In this document: piece by piece, positions 50,490 through 60,198 of the stretch
Layout: each line of letters begins with the position of its first letter
How positions within the stretch are numbered: the stretch's first letter is position 1
Assembly (NCBI RefSeq): GCF_000189755.2
Contig: NZ_KI912183.1
Span: 746,257-810,256, forward strand
Length of the DNA stretch: 64,000 bases
Direction of reading: 5' to 3'
Source: Desulfotomaculum nigrificans DSM 574
GTDB lineage: Bacteria > Bacillota > Desulfotomaculia > Desulfotomaculales > Desulfotomaculaceae
Made by a program: the position numbers and the translations under genes
Notes under the pieces: generated by a model
Database searches by the model: none
What the model saw: only the letters and a program-made list of their open reading frames with translations
Told to the model about the DNA's origin: nothing

Positions 50490-51647
50490 CTAAAACATTA
50501 AAAATCTCTTTCTTAGTAACCGGTAGAGAACCACATAGCCGAAAAGAAAGACACCCAGCATAATTAAAGCGATGGTATGATATAAACTTATTCTATTTTC
50601 CAAACTGGATATTCTTTGGTCCCGGACTGCAATTTGTCTTTGAATATCTTCCTTCTCTTTGGCCACTATTTCTTGCTGTTGTTTAACCAATAACTTTTCT
50701 TCTTGCAACCGGTACTTCTCTTCTTGTAGCTTAAAATTGGCCTGACTTAAATCTTTAATGCGCTCATTCATTAGAAAAGACTCTGACTGACCGGGGGTTT
50801 CTTTTAATGCAGTCCACAGGGTAAGTCCATCCAGCTTGTCAAACTTTACGCCATTCAAATAGCCAATTGTCGGAGCAATATCGCAAATACTGGCGGTAGA
50901 AATTTGAGCACCTTCTTTAAATGGTAACCCCTTCATAATTAACGGCGGGGCACCCAGGGTACCGGTAATAACAATCATACTCTTGTCAAAACTGTCTTCG
51001 TCATGTAATTTCCTGAATAAGCGTCCAATCTGGGCATCAGTGTTGGTTACAGCCATTTTATACTCATTGCTGTTAACTCCATGTTTTTGTAGAACGGTTC
51101 GCAGCTCCGGTAACACAATGATGTTGAAATAATATTGGGCCTGAGACCACTCATTTAGAACATTGCTGATCACCAGTTCGTCTTTGTGGTTAAATGGCCC
51201 CTCACAATTGTGCCCGCCTTTAGCCATTAACTTCTTTATTGCTCCCTCAGCCCCAAAGAAGGATGTGCTGATCTTTTTGTCATTCATCCCCTGTTGGATA
51301 GTAATACCCTTTAATTTACTCCCGGCTTTAACAAATTGGTGATTTTCCGGTAGCAAGCCAGTCAATATGGAAGCAACAGTTGTCTGAGCATTATCCGGGA
51401 ACACGGAAATCACCTTGTCAGCCTTTACTCCCGTGTTGGCTATACCATTAATATTGGGAGCAGAGGTTTTTTGGAGTACCTCATCCTGCAACCCATCAAC
51501 TACTATAATAAAAATTTTACTGGTCACATCCGGCCCATTATTTTTATTGGCCTTTTCCGTTGATGCCGGTTCAGCCAAAGCCATCGCTGCACCGGAAATA
51601 CATATGAACAGGGCAATTAAAAAACATAAGAACTTGCGTCGCACCAT
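50490..51647 (-). CDS. Exported alkaline phosphatase/phosphodiesterase-superfamily protein
   Basis: A 385-aa protein with a signal peptide (FLCFLIALFICISGAAMALA). A catalytic-type domain of the alkaline phosphatase superfamily (type I phosphodiesterase) covers about 40-280. The N-terminal metal-binding Asp is in IFIIVVDGLQDEV, and the nucleophile is probably a Thr in VFPDNAQTTVASILTGLLPE. The C-terminal third is a strongly charged coiled coil (about 285-350: LQEEKYRLQEEKLLVKQQQE) followed by one membrane helix and a basic end, so the enzyme is probably membrane-tethered by its C-terminus. The expected later His/Asp metal ligands (usually DHG) are not obvious: ITGTLGAPP stands in that place. 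Catalytic competence is therefore uncertain. Confidence 0.78.
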   Translation of the reverse strand: MVRRKFLCFLIALFICISGAAMALAEPASTEKANKNNGPDVTSKIFIIVVDGLQDEVLQKTSAPNINGIANTGVKADKVISVFPDNAQTTVASILTGLLPENHQFVKAGSKLKGITIQQGMNDKKISTSFFGAEGAIKKLMAKGGHNCEGPFNHKDELVISNVLNEWSQAQYYFNIIVLPELRTVLQKHGVNSNEYKMAVTNTDAQIGRLFRKLHDEDSFDKSMIVITGTLGAPPLIMKGLPFKEGAQISTASICDIAPTIGYLNGVKFDKLDGLTLWTALKETPGQSESFLMNERIKDLSQANFKLQEEKYRLQEEKLLVKQQQEIVAKEKEDIQRQIAVRDQRISSLENRISLYHTIALIMLGVFLFGYVVLYRLLRKRFLMF

Positions 51648-51830
51648 AAACTTACGACCCCCTCCGGGTTTGCAGTTTTAGTTATATATATAGGGGTTTT
51701 GTCCATCTTATGACCAGTTTTTTCCTAAATTTCCTGGTAAGTTAAATCTTAGGTATGTAGCAAAAGAATAAATTTTAATTTTTTTGTCCAAAATATTAAT
51801 ACTCCGCTTTGGTGAGTTCTTTCTCTCCCC

Positions 51831-51858
51831 GTCCAGCAACGATGCTGGACATTTTTTA
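51831..51858 (+). terminator. Hairpin with T-tract upstream of tRNA-Pro
   Basis: GTCCAGC (51831-51837) pairs with GCTGGAC (51844-51850), followed by ATTTTTTATTT. I see no plus-strand gene in 51660-51830 that it would serve. Confidence 0.6.
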
Positions 51859-51922
51859 TTTGTCTTTAATTTTCTATTGCCAAGAACTAAATTATCTGTT
51901 AAAATATCATTCGTCAGTAAAT

Positions 51923-51999
51923 CGGGGTGTGGCGCAGCTTGGTAGCGCACCTGCCTTGGGAGCAGGGGGTCGCACGTTCGAATCGTGTCACCCCGACCA
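51923..51999 (+). tRNA. tRNA-Pro (anticodon TGG)
   Basis: Full cloverleaf: acceptor CGGGGTG/CACCCCG, D-loop with GCAGCTTGGTAGCGC, anticodon arm CCTGC-CTTGGGA-GCAGG with TGG at 34-36, T-loop GTTCGAATC, discriminator A and encoded CCA. A terminator follows at 52009. Confidence 0.97.
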
Positions 52000-52008
52000 A
52001 TGCTAAAA

Positions 52009-52047
52009 CCCGTCAAGCCATGAAATATCTGGGCTGACGGTTTTTTT
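52009..52047 (+). terminator. Intrinsic terminator after tRNA-Pro
   Basis: CCGTCAAGCC pairs with GGGCTGACGG across an AT-rich loop, followed by seven T. Confidence 0.85.
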
Positions 52048-52101
52048 GTTGCTATTTTTAACGCCCGGTTACTTTTGGTTTAGTTATAATCCATCTCAGA
52101 A

Positions 52102-52488
52102 TTAGCTAAATTTTTTTATGATACTGCCCAATGCATCGGTAAAGTTAATACTTGTATTATAAATTGCCTGTTTTATACCCGGAGTATCTAACGTTCCAAT
52201 GAGTTTATCCAGACCTTATTGTCCAGCACGTCCAGGACATTTCTAAAGGCATAGATGTTCTCAATGTGGTCCCTGAGCGGTTTTACTAGATCATTGTTTT
52301 ACTAGATCATTATAGTTTTCCCCGTTGATAATGGACCGGGCAGCCATAATACCGCTAATTAGTGCCTCTACGGATCCTGAACCCATCAGACGATCTGTTA
52401 AACCACCGGCACGACCTGCCAGAAGGACATTTCCCACCTTAAATTTTTTAACCCTTCCACTGAGGCTGGTCTTATGTAATATCTCCAA
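52102..52488 (-). pseudogene. Decayed C-terminus of a geranylgeranyl-reductase-like FAD oxidoreductase
   Basis: The minus-strand reading has VGNVLLAGRAGGLTDRLMGS followed by SGSVEALISGIMAARSI, the C-terminal FAD-site signature of the geranylgeranyl reductase/FixC-like family. It continues through NGENYNDLVK. A 16-bp tandem duplication (52281-52312) shifts the frame there. Beyond it the original frame resumes as PLRDHIENIYAFRNVLDVLD. A further one-base loss near TGGATAAAC then moves the rest (LIGTLDTPGIKQAIYNTS, ending IIKKFS at the TAA at 52102) into another frame. The N-terminal about 250 residues are missing; the fragment begins inside the end of the regulator gene at 52472-52882. This is a clear relic, with family assignment by motif. 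Confidence 0.75.
52281..52312. repeat. 16-bp tandem duplication disrupting the FAD-reductase remnant
   Basis: TTTTACTAGATCATTG (52281-52296) is followed directly by TTTTACTAGATCATTA (52297-52312). Removing one unit restores the frame on both sides. Confidence 0.8.
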
Positions 52489-52882
52489 ATGATGTAGTTT
52501 CTCCGTTTTGGTAAATTAACCCGTGACGCATGGCTAAAAAGTGAATAATAAATTCCTTTAAAAATAAAACTTGCTTTTTATACTGCTGGTAGTTGATAAT
52601 CAGTTCATTGAAAAACATTAACAGCATCGTTTCCGTCAAGAAGTCTTTAACTTGATAAGAATTCAACCTGTAGCAACCCGTACTCTTTTTTCTGCCAGCC
52701 CTTACCCGGGGTCGTTCAATCTCAATCCCCATTTGCTCCAATTCCCTCAAATAGCGGTAAACCTGCCGTTTACTAACCCCACAAATATCAACTAATTGTT
52801 GTAAAGTTATTCCTCCCACCGAAGTGCTGTCCTTTAATGCCTGTAAAAGTCTGGCCAGGTTTCGTGCATGATTATGCTTCAT
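52472..52882 (-). CDS. HTH transcriptional regulator, probably C-terminally truncated
   Basis: A 136-aa protein with an N-terminal DeoR/HTH_11-type winged helix (LVDICGVSKRQVYRYLRELEQMGIEI, residues about 30-55). It is paralogous to the N-terminal half of the 62198-62983 regulator: both begin KHNHA-x-NL and share the SxRQxYRY recognition helix and the KEF/KEL helix before a short Leu-rich block. The paralogue continues with a further 130-residue domain that is missing here. Instead the sequence runs into the FAD-reductase remnant, so a deletion probably removed its C-terminus. ATG 52882 has GGGGGAAG upstream. It lies directly below one copy of the candidate riboswitch (52964-53012). Confidence 0.7.
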   Translation of the reverse strand: MKHNHARNLARLLQALKDSTSVGGITLQQLVDICGVSKRQVYRYLRELEQMGIEIERPRVRAGRKKSTGCYRLNSYQVKDFLTETMLLMFFNELIINYQQYKKQVLFLKEFIIHFLAMRHGLIYQNGETTSFGDIT

Positions 52883-52921
52883 GACATCACTTCCCCCGTG
52901 GAAACCATTGATCAATCACTA

Positions 52922-52970
52922 ACAAAAAACCAACGTTATTAGTGGTCAACTGCCAATAATAACGTTGGTT
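52922..52970 (-). terminator. Terminator of leader motif copy R1
   Basis: Minus-strand AACCAACGTTATTA (52957-52970) pairs with TAATAACGTTGGTT (52928-52941), 14 bp, followed by TTTTTGTT. Its 5' arm includes the 3' strand of the R1 closing helix. Confidence 0.85.
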
Positions 52971-53012
52971 TACTTAAACACCAAGACTTTGCTCCGTATT
53001 TAGTCTACCAAC
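52964..53012 (-). promoter_or_regulatory. Candidate riboswitch motif, copy R1
   Basis: Minus strand: P1 GTTGGT, linker AGACTA, P2a AATAC, G, P2b GAG, loop CAAAGT, CTT, G, GTGTT, linker TAAGTAA, P1' ACCAAC. The P1' strand is reused as the 5' arm of the following terminator. It precedes the HTH regulator at 52472-52882. Copies R2 and R3 share the same architecture with compensatory changes. Confidence 0.65.
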
Positions 53013-53080
53013 AGTAACAGATATTTGCCATCCGCCATCTTTAAAAGTTGGCCGGATGAAAGTGGTTTTGTACCAATTCA

Positions 53081-54370
53081 TTAAGACAAGTAGAAAAAGT
53101 ATAGATAAATGGTTGATATTATAATGGACACCAGCATTAAAGGAAAGGCTACTTTCATAAAACCGACAAATGTCCATTTGTAGCCTCTCTTTTCGGCCAT
53201 TCCAGCCACCACCACGTTTGCTGATGCCCCGATAATGGTACCGTTACCACCCAGGCAAGCCCCCAGTGATAGGGCCCACCACAGTGGGTTCAGATCATGA
53301 ATGCCTCCTAATCTACCCATATCTTGAATTAAAGGAATCATGGTGGCTACAAAGGGAATATTGTCAACAAAAGCTGAGGCAATGGCCGATAACCACAAAA
53401 TCAGCATACCGGTTGGTAGCATCTTACCTCCGGTGAGTTTCAAAGATTCTTTAGCAATCCATTCAATAACCCCAACTTGTTCCAAAGCCCCTACCAAAAT
53501 AAATAACCCAACAAAGAAGAAAATTACCGGCCATTCCACCGCTGCCAGGGCATGTTCCGGTTCATCCCGAGTAATCAATAATAACAGAGCGGCTCCACCC
53601 AGGGCAATGGTGGCTGACTCCAGATGTACATACTGGTGAATTAGAAATCCCCCAATGGTTAATGCAATAACAAATAATGATTTCTTTAATAGAACGTGAT
53701 CCTTAATTTCATCATCCGGGTTAAGATTCATAATGTTCTGCTTGAGTTCTTCTTTTACCACCAATTGTTTACGATAAATAAACCTCAGTAACAATACAGT
53801 GACAGCCATGATAACAATAATTACCGGTGTCAGATTGATTACAAAATCCATAAATCCGAGGCCGGTGGCAGAACCAATCATAATGTTTGGGGGATCACCG
53901 ATTAAGGTAGCAGTACCACCGATATTAGAAGCCAGTACCTCAGCCAACAAGATGGGCGTGGGGTTAATTTCCAGTGACTTGGCAATGGAGAAAGTAACCG
54001 GGACAATCAGTAAAACTGTGGTTACATTATCCAAAAACGCAGATAAAGTTGCTGTAATAATAGCCAGGGAAATCATAATAGCTATAGGTTCGCCCTTACT
54101 TTGTTTGGCCGCCCTTACCGCTAAATACTCAAAAATTCCCGAATTTCTGGCGATACCCACAATAATCATCATTCCCACCAGTAAGCCAATGGTATTAAAA
54201 TCAATGGCTTCAACAGCCTTTTCTTGGCTGAGAATTCCTCCTACAATAACTAACATGGCCCCTAATAAGGCAATAATTGTTCGGTGAATCTTTTCCGAGA
54301 TGATAATAGCATAAGTTGCTAAAAAAATTGCTGTGGCAAATATTACTTGGCCGTTTGCTTCCACATGCAT
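53081..54370 (-). CDS. ArsB/NhaD-family ion permease
   Basis: A 429-aa membrane protein of the ion-transporter superfamily that includes ArsB, NhaD and P-protein, with about eleven helices. Characteristic blocks are SAFLDNVTTVLLIVPVT near 112, ASNIGGTATLIGDPPNIMIGS near 148, and the second-half counterparts SAFVDNIPFVATMIPLI near 335 and LGACLGGNGTIIGASANVV near 370. The paired GGTATLIGDPPN/GGNGTIIGASAN loops mark the substrate site. The cargo may be Na+/H+, arsenite or a carboxylate; no arsenic genes are adjacent. Start ATG 54370 follows GAGAGGGG. It lies downstream of the DASS permease gene, beyond that gene's terminator. Confidence 0.9.
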   Translation of the reverse strand: MHVEANGQVIFATAIFLATYAIIISEKIHRTIIALLGAMLVIVGGILSQEKAVEAIDFNTIGLLVGMMIIVGIARNSGIFEYLAVRAAKQSKGEPIAIMISLAIITATLSAFLDNVTTVLLIVPVTFSIAKSLEINPTPILLAEVLASNIGGTATLIGDPPNIMIGSATGLGFMDFVINLTPVIIVIMAVTVLLLRFIYRKQLVVKEELKQNIMNLNPDDEIKDHVLLKKSLFVIALTIGGFLIHQYVHLESATIALGGAALLLLITRDEPEHALAAVEWPVIFFFVGLFILVGALEQVGVIEWIAKESLKLTGGKMLPTGMLILWLSAIASAFVDNIPFVATMIPLIQDMGRLGGIHDLNPLWWALSLGACLGGNGTIIGASANVVVAGMAEKRGYKWTFVGFMKVAFPLMLVSIIISTIYLYFFYLS

Positions 54371-54405
54371 CCCCTCTCACATTAAAATGATTATCTATCG
54401 TTGAA

Positions 54406-54447
54406 ATTTATGATACACCTGGTTTTAACGCCAGGTGTATCATAAAC
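54406..54447 (-). terminator. Intrinsic terminator after the DASS gene
   Basis: Minus-strand ATGATACACCTGG (54431-54443) pairs with CCAGGTGTATCAT (54410-54422), followed by AAATTTC. The stem is 13 bp. Confidence 0.75.
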
Positions 54448-55531
54448 AGAATATTAATGTATTAGAGGTGTCAAACCAATCAAGGGCCAGAAGGTGAAGG
54501 TCATGATTACCAGGATCCCCATGATCATAGCACTGGCAGGAATACCGGTCATAAAGAATTCCCCGGTGGTAAATTGTTTAGATTCATAGGCCATAGCGTT
54601 GGGGGCAGCCCCGATCAAGAGTAGGAAGGGCATGCCGGCCATGGCTGTGGCACCGTACAGTATCAGTTCCGGGTTAACCCCAAGGTATTTAGCAATTACC
54701 AGCGCCACCGGCAATGTAATGGCAATAGCTGCCACATTCATGATGAAGTTGGTCATAATCAGCACCAGGAAGCAGATACCCAGTACAAATACCAGCCAGT
54801 GAGCATTAACCAACAGACCCAGCCACTTAATGGCAATCCATTGGGCCGCCCCTGTTTGCCACAGGCAGAAACCGATACTCATGGCACCGGAGAATAACAG
54901 CACGATGTTCCACGGTACTTTTTTCTCCAGATCTTCCACCGTGAGAATATTCGATAAGAAAAACAATAATCCTGCAGCCAATAATGGAACAGAGCGATCC
55001 ATGGGTTTTAAGGCGGGCACAACAGCCTGCATTACCAGCATAGCCAACGCGCAGAATACTACCACGCCCACAAAGATTTCTTGTTTAGTAACAGGACCTA
55101 ACTTAGCATATTCTGCTCTGGCCTTTTCCCGTAAGCCGGGAATTTTAGTTTTTTCCGGCTTATATATAATCATTAATAAGGCCCAAATTAAGAAAACTGT
55201 GATCCACCCAAAGGGGGCCATGTGTAAAGAGAAATCAATAAAAGAAACATCTACACCGGTAAACTCCTTATAAAAACCTACGGCAGCTGGGTTACGAGCA
55301 CCACCTAACAAGGTACAGATACTACCGGCACCAGCGGTATAAGCCATACCGATGAATAACGCCTTACCAAACTTGGTGGGTTTACCGTCTTGACCTTCAC
55401 CGTACAAAGCCAAGATAGCAACCAGAATCGGAAACATGGTGGCAGCTACCGCTGTATGTGCCATAATATGTGTCAGTAGAGCAGTAATTATAAACACACC
55501 TAATAAAATCTTCCTGGTATCTTCACCCACC

Positions 55532-55547
55532 ACATCTAACATTTTAT
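55532..55547. repeat. Target-site duplication of IS30 copy 1 (left)
   Basis: ACATCTAACATTTTAT here and again at 56866-56881. The first three bases (ACA) also match the element's own right end, so the true duplication is 13 to 16 bp. Confidence 0.85.
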
Positions 55548-56868
<1,321 letters not shown>

Positions 56869-57349
56869 TCTAACATTTTATACGCGATTCTTTTAGTAAT
56901 TCCTGCTTTAGTAAAAGCTAAACCAATAAGTAATGATCCTAGAATAAACAATACCGTGGGATCCATAAAGTCACGAAAAGCATCTTTAGCGGGACGAATT
57001 AAAAACAATGCTTGAAATACTCCAATAGCAATACTGGTGACACCAATGGGAATTACTTCAAACACCCACCATATGCCAGCTAATAAAAACAAACCAATGG
57101 CAGCTTTTCCTTGTTGAGTTAAGGCAAAAGATTTACCCGAGGGATCAACAGCCGGACTAAATTGAGGAGCATAATAAAGTGCTAAAAATAAGACTAACCC
57201 CAACAAGATAAAGAAGATTCGTTTAACGTTGGTTTTCATTAAAGTACACCTCTCTTAAGTATTAATTTAAAGGTGCTTACTTATGTTGTACTAACCGCTA
57301 ACCTCACCATACTTTGTATTGAGGCACCACCACCTTTTCTTGAATAAAT

Positions 57350-57400
57350 AAAAAACCAGCGCTCAATAAGCAGAAAAACTCTGCCCATTGTAACGCTGGT
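57350..57400 (-). terminator. Terminator of leader motif copy R2
   Basis: Minus-strand ACCAGCG (57394-57400) pairs with CGCTGGT (about 57355-57361), with inner CAAT/ATTG and GCAGA/CTGC helices, followed by TTTTTTATTT. Its first five bases are also the 3' strand of the R2 closing helix. Confidence 0.8.
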
Positions 57401-57440
57401 TTACCAAACACCGAGAGTCCCTCCGTGTTAAGCCCACCAG
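57396..57440 (-). promoter_or_regulatory. Candidate riboswitch motif, copy R2
   Basis: Minus strand: P1 CTGGT, linker GGGCTT, P2a AACAC, G, P2b GAG, loop GGACT, CTC, G, GTGTT, linker TGGTAA, P1' ACCAG. It lies in the leader of the DASS permease (start 57239), about 110 nt after the terminator. The layout matches R1 and R3. Confidence 0.65.
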
Positions 57441-57489
57441 GCTTCTAATTTAACCAACTGATTGAAACCTTAACCGAAACAACAGCCGG

Positions 57490-57852
57490 CTATTTTTTAA
57501 ACTTTTTTTCTAAGTCTTGTTCCATAATAAATACTTCAATATGCTCTCCTGTTCTTACACTAATATCACCATGACTACTTTTAACACCAGTGTCGGTTAT
57601 CTGAGCAATAATTGCCTCAATTCGCTCAATGTAGGTATCTCTAAGCTCTAGCCTTAATTGTTTTACTAAAGCTCTTCCTTTACGAGAGCTACATACATGT
57701 TTTTCCTCTTTAGTCAGAACTCCGGTTGACCTGATAATGACCATGTCCTTACAGATCATAACTTTGGCACACTCCGGCCCCCGACCAACTAGTTCCCGTT
57801 GGAACTTGATAAACTCATCGCAAATCCGTTTTTCAATTACCGCTTGCGACAT
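57490..57852 (-). CDS. DUF2294/MpsC-family protein
   Basis: A 120-aa protein of the DUF2294 family, similar to Bacillus YbcI. Recognisable blocks are RELVGRGPECAKVMICKDMVII, STGVLTKEEKHV, and the C-terminal VKSSHGDISVRTGEHIEVFIM. Family members are linked to the staphylococcal MpsABC system (MpsC), a membrane-potential and bicarbonate-related module, but no mpsA or mpsB is seen in this window. It is soluble and single-domain. GGGGGGCT precedes the ATG, and an ACCAAGC/GCTTGGT inverted repeat in the leader ends close to that RBS. The gene lies between the Cys-motif gene and the DASS leader. Confidence 0.8.
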   Translation of the reverse strand: MSQAVIEKRICDEFIKFQRELVGRGPECAKVMICKDMVIIRSTGVLTKEEKHVCSSRKGRALVKQLRLELRDTYIERIEAIIAQITDTGVKSSHGDISVRTGEHIEVFIMEQDLEKKFKK

Positions 57853-58111
57853 TTACAAGCCCCCCTAACCAAGCAAATAGACTTATGACAACTAAGGTGC
57901 TTGGTAATTGACAAATTCACTTGTCACTGTGCTATTAATGTAATAAAACCAGAAATTAATGTACAGGACCATATTTAATTGATTTAGTGAATTTTAGCAC
58001 TAGTTCTTCCAGTATTGCTTTACTACTCATTTTTACATTGGTTTAAATTTTTTGTCACCACAGTAAAGAACAAATTCTTCCTGTGAAAGATTAAAGGGCA
58101 TAATTAAAACA

Positions 58112-58141
58112 AATAAAAAACCGGCTTCCCAAAAGCCGGTA
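58112..58141 (-). terminator. Intrinsic terminator after the small Cys gene
   Basis: Minus-strand ACCGGCTT (58133-58140) pairs with AAGCCGGT (58120-58127), followed by TTTTTATTTG. The remaining gap 57853-58111 shows no gene. Confidence 0.8.
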
Positions 58142-58152
58142 CTTCTATTAAA

Positions 58153-58431
58153 TTAAATGGCCGTGGGTGCAAGTATTCCTAAACTAAATAAATTCCCCTT
58201 GTCTGTTGTTGGTTCCATTTTCCGCACATTGTCTCTACACATGAATTGGTGGCAATTAATTGGAATGATTGCCATATCCGTGACGATCATGTAGTCAATT
58301 TGTTTTGGCGTTAATTGTCGTACTTCATTTTCCGCCAACTTTATGGCTTCTCTAATGATTTCGTTAAGACTCTCCCTAATCTGACAATCGTCCCTGCGGG
58401 CGCACTTACCACATTTAGAGGTCCCATTCAT
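58153..58431 (-). CDS. Small Cys-motif protein, unknown function
   Basis: A 92-aa protein that I do not recognise. It begins MNGTSKCGKCARRDDCQIRE, giving a C-x2-C-x5-C cluster, followed by a helix (LNEIIREAIKLAENEVRQL). A second pair of possible ligands occurs in PINCHQFMCRDN. The Cys spacing recalls one half of the duplicated protein at 50000-50452, which also couples a C-x2-C cluster to a following helix, but overall similarity is weak. GGGGGAAGG lies before the ATG. Leader motif R3 and its terminator directly precede it. A metal-binding or redox role is possible but not shown. Confidence 0.6.
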   Translation of the reverse strand: MNGTSKCGKCARRDDCQIRESLNEIIREAIKLAENEVRQLTPKQIDYMIVTDMAIIPINCHQFMCRDNVRKMEPTTDKGNLFSLGILAPTAI

Positions 58432-58469
58432 ACCTTCCCCCCCTTTTAAGTATTTATAATTATTGACTA

Positions 58470-58525
58470 AAAATTAAAAAGACCAACACAGGCTAACGGA
58501 ATGGTTCCGCTTAGCTTGTGTTGGC
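58470..58525 (-). terminator. Terminator of leader motif copy R3
   Basis: Minus-strand GCCAACACAAGCTAA (58511-58525) pairs with TTAGCCTGTGTTGGT (58482-58496, one mismatch), followed by CTTTTTAATTTTT. Its 5' arm starts with the R3 closing-helix strand. Confidence 0.85.
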
Positions 58526-58565
58526 CTACCCAATGCCAAGGCATTCTTCGCACCCTGTCTGCCAA
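58521..58565 (-). promoter_or_regulatory. Candidate riboswitch motif, copy R3
   Basis: Minus strand: P1 TTGGC, linker AGACAG, P2a GGTGC, G, P2b AAG, loop AATGC, CTT, G, GCATT, linker GGGTAG, P1' GCCAA. Every helix differs in sequence from R1 and R2 but still pairs. It leads the small Cys-motif gene at 58153-58431. Confidence 0.65.
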
Positions 58566-58710
58566 ACAAAATATTAAAGATTGGTGACTTTTTATTTTGT
58601 CTTAAGATACCTGTTGCCAGTAATTTTGTACAGTATCGTTTTTGTTTATTTTTTTAATTTATCTCTAAATTACTACTAATATTGTCTGATATATTAATAT
58701 TGCTAAGTAG

Positions 58711-58738
58711 GACAAAAAAGCGGCTAAAATGCCGCTTT
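58711..58738 (-). terminator. Terminator now separated from sulP by IS30 copy 2
   Basis: Minus-strand AAAGCGGC (58731-58738) pairs with GCCGCTTT (58717-58724), followed by TTTTGTCC. Without the IS it would lie about 120 nt after the sulP stop. Confidence 0.75.
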
Positions 58739-58782
58739 AAAATTTACAACATTATTGTTTAGGGATCAAAATTATTAAATCT

Positions 58783-58797
58783 GTAGTGACAGTATGC
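58783..58797. repeat. Target-site duplication of IS30 copy 2 (left)
   Basis: GTAGTGACAGTATGC here and again at 60121-60135, a 15-bp exact direct repeat bordering the element. Confidence 0.9.
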
Positions 58798-60120
<1,323 letters not shown>

Positions 60121-60135
60121 GTAGTGACAGTATGC
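60121..60135. repeat. Target-site duplication of IS30 copy 2 (right)
   Basis: Second copy of GTAGTGACAGTATGC; see 58783-58797. Confidence 0.9.
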
Positions 60136-60198
60136 TATATCATGGACAATTACTTCTTGATCTAATTTTTTATGTGTTGTATAATTATATTTTATTGT

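Noticed and set aside
51708-52016. A 102-aa minus-strand ORF beginning MTGFSIGRGDTIRTCDPLLP
   Set aside because: It reads antisense through tRNA-Pro and its flanks. The IRTCDPLLPRQ-type peptide is a known artefact of tRNA regions.
53081-54370. Assignment as an arsenite efflux pump ArsB
   Set aside because: Superfamily motifs are shared by ArsB, NhaD and carboxylate carriers, and no ars genes are near; the general family call was kept.
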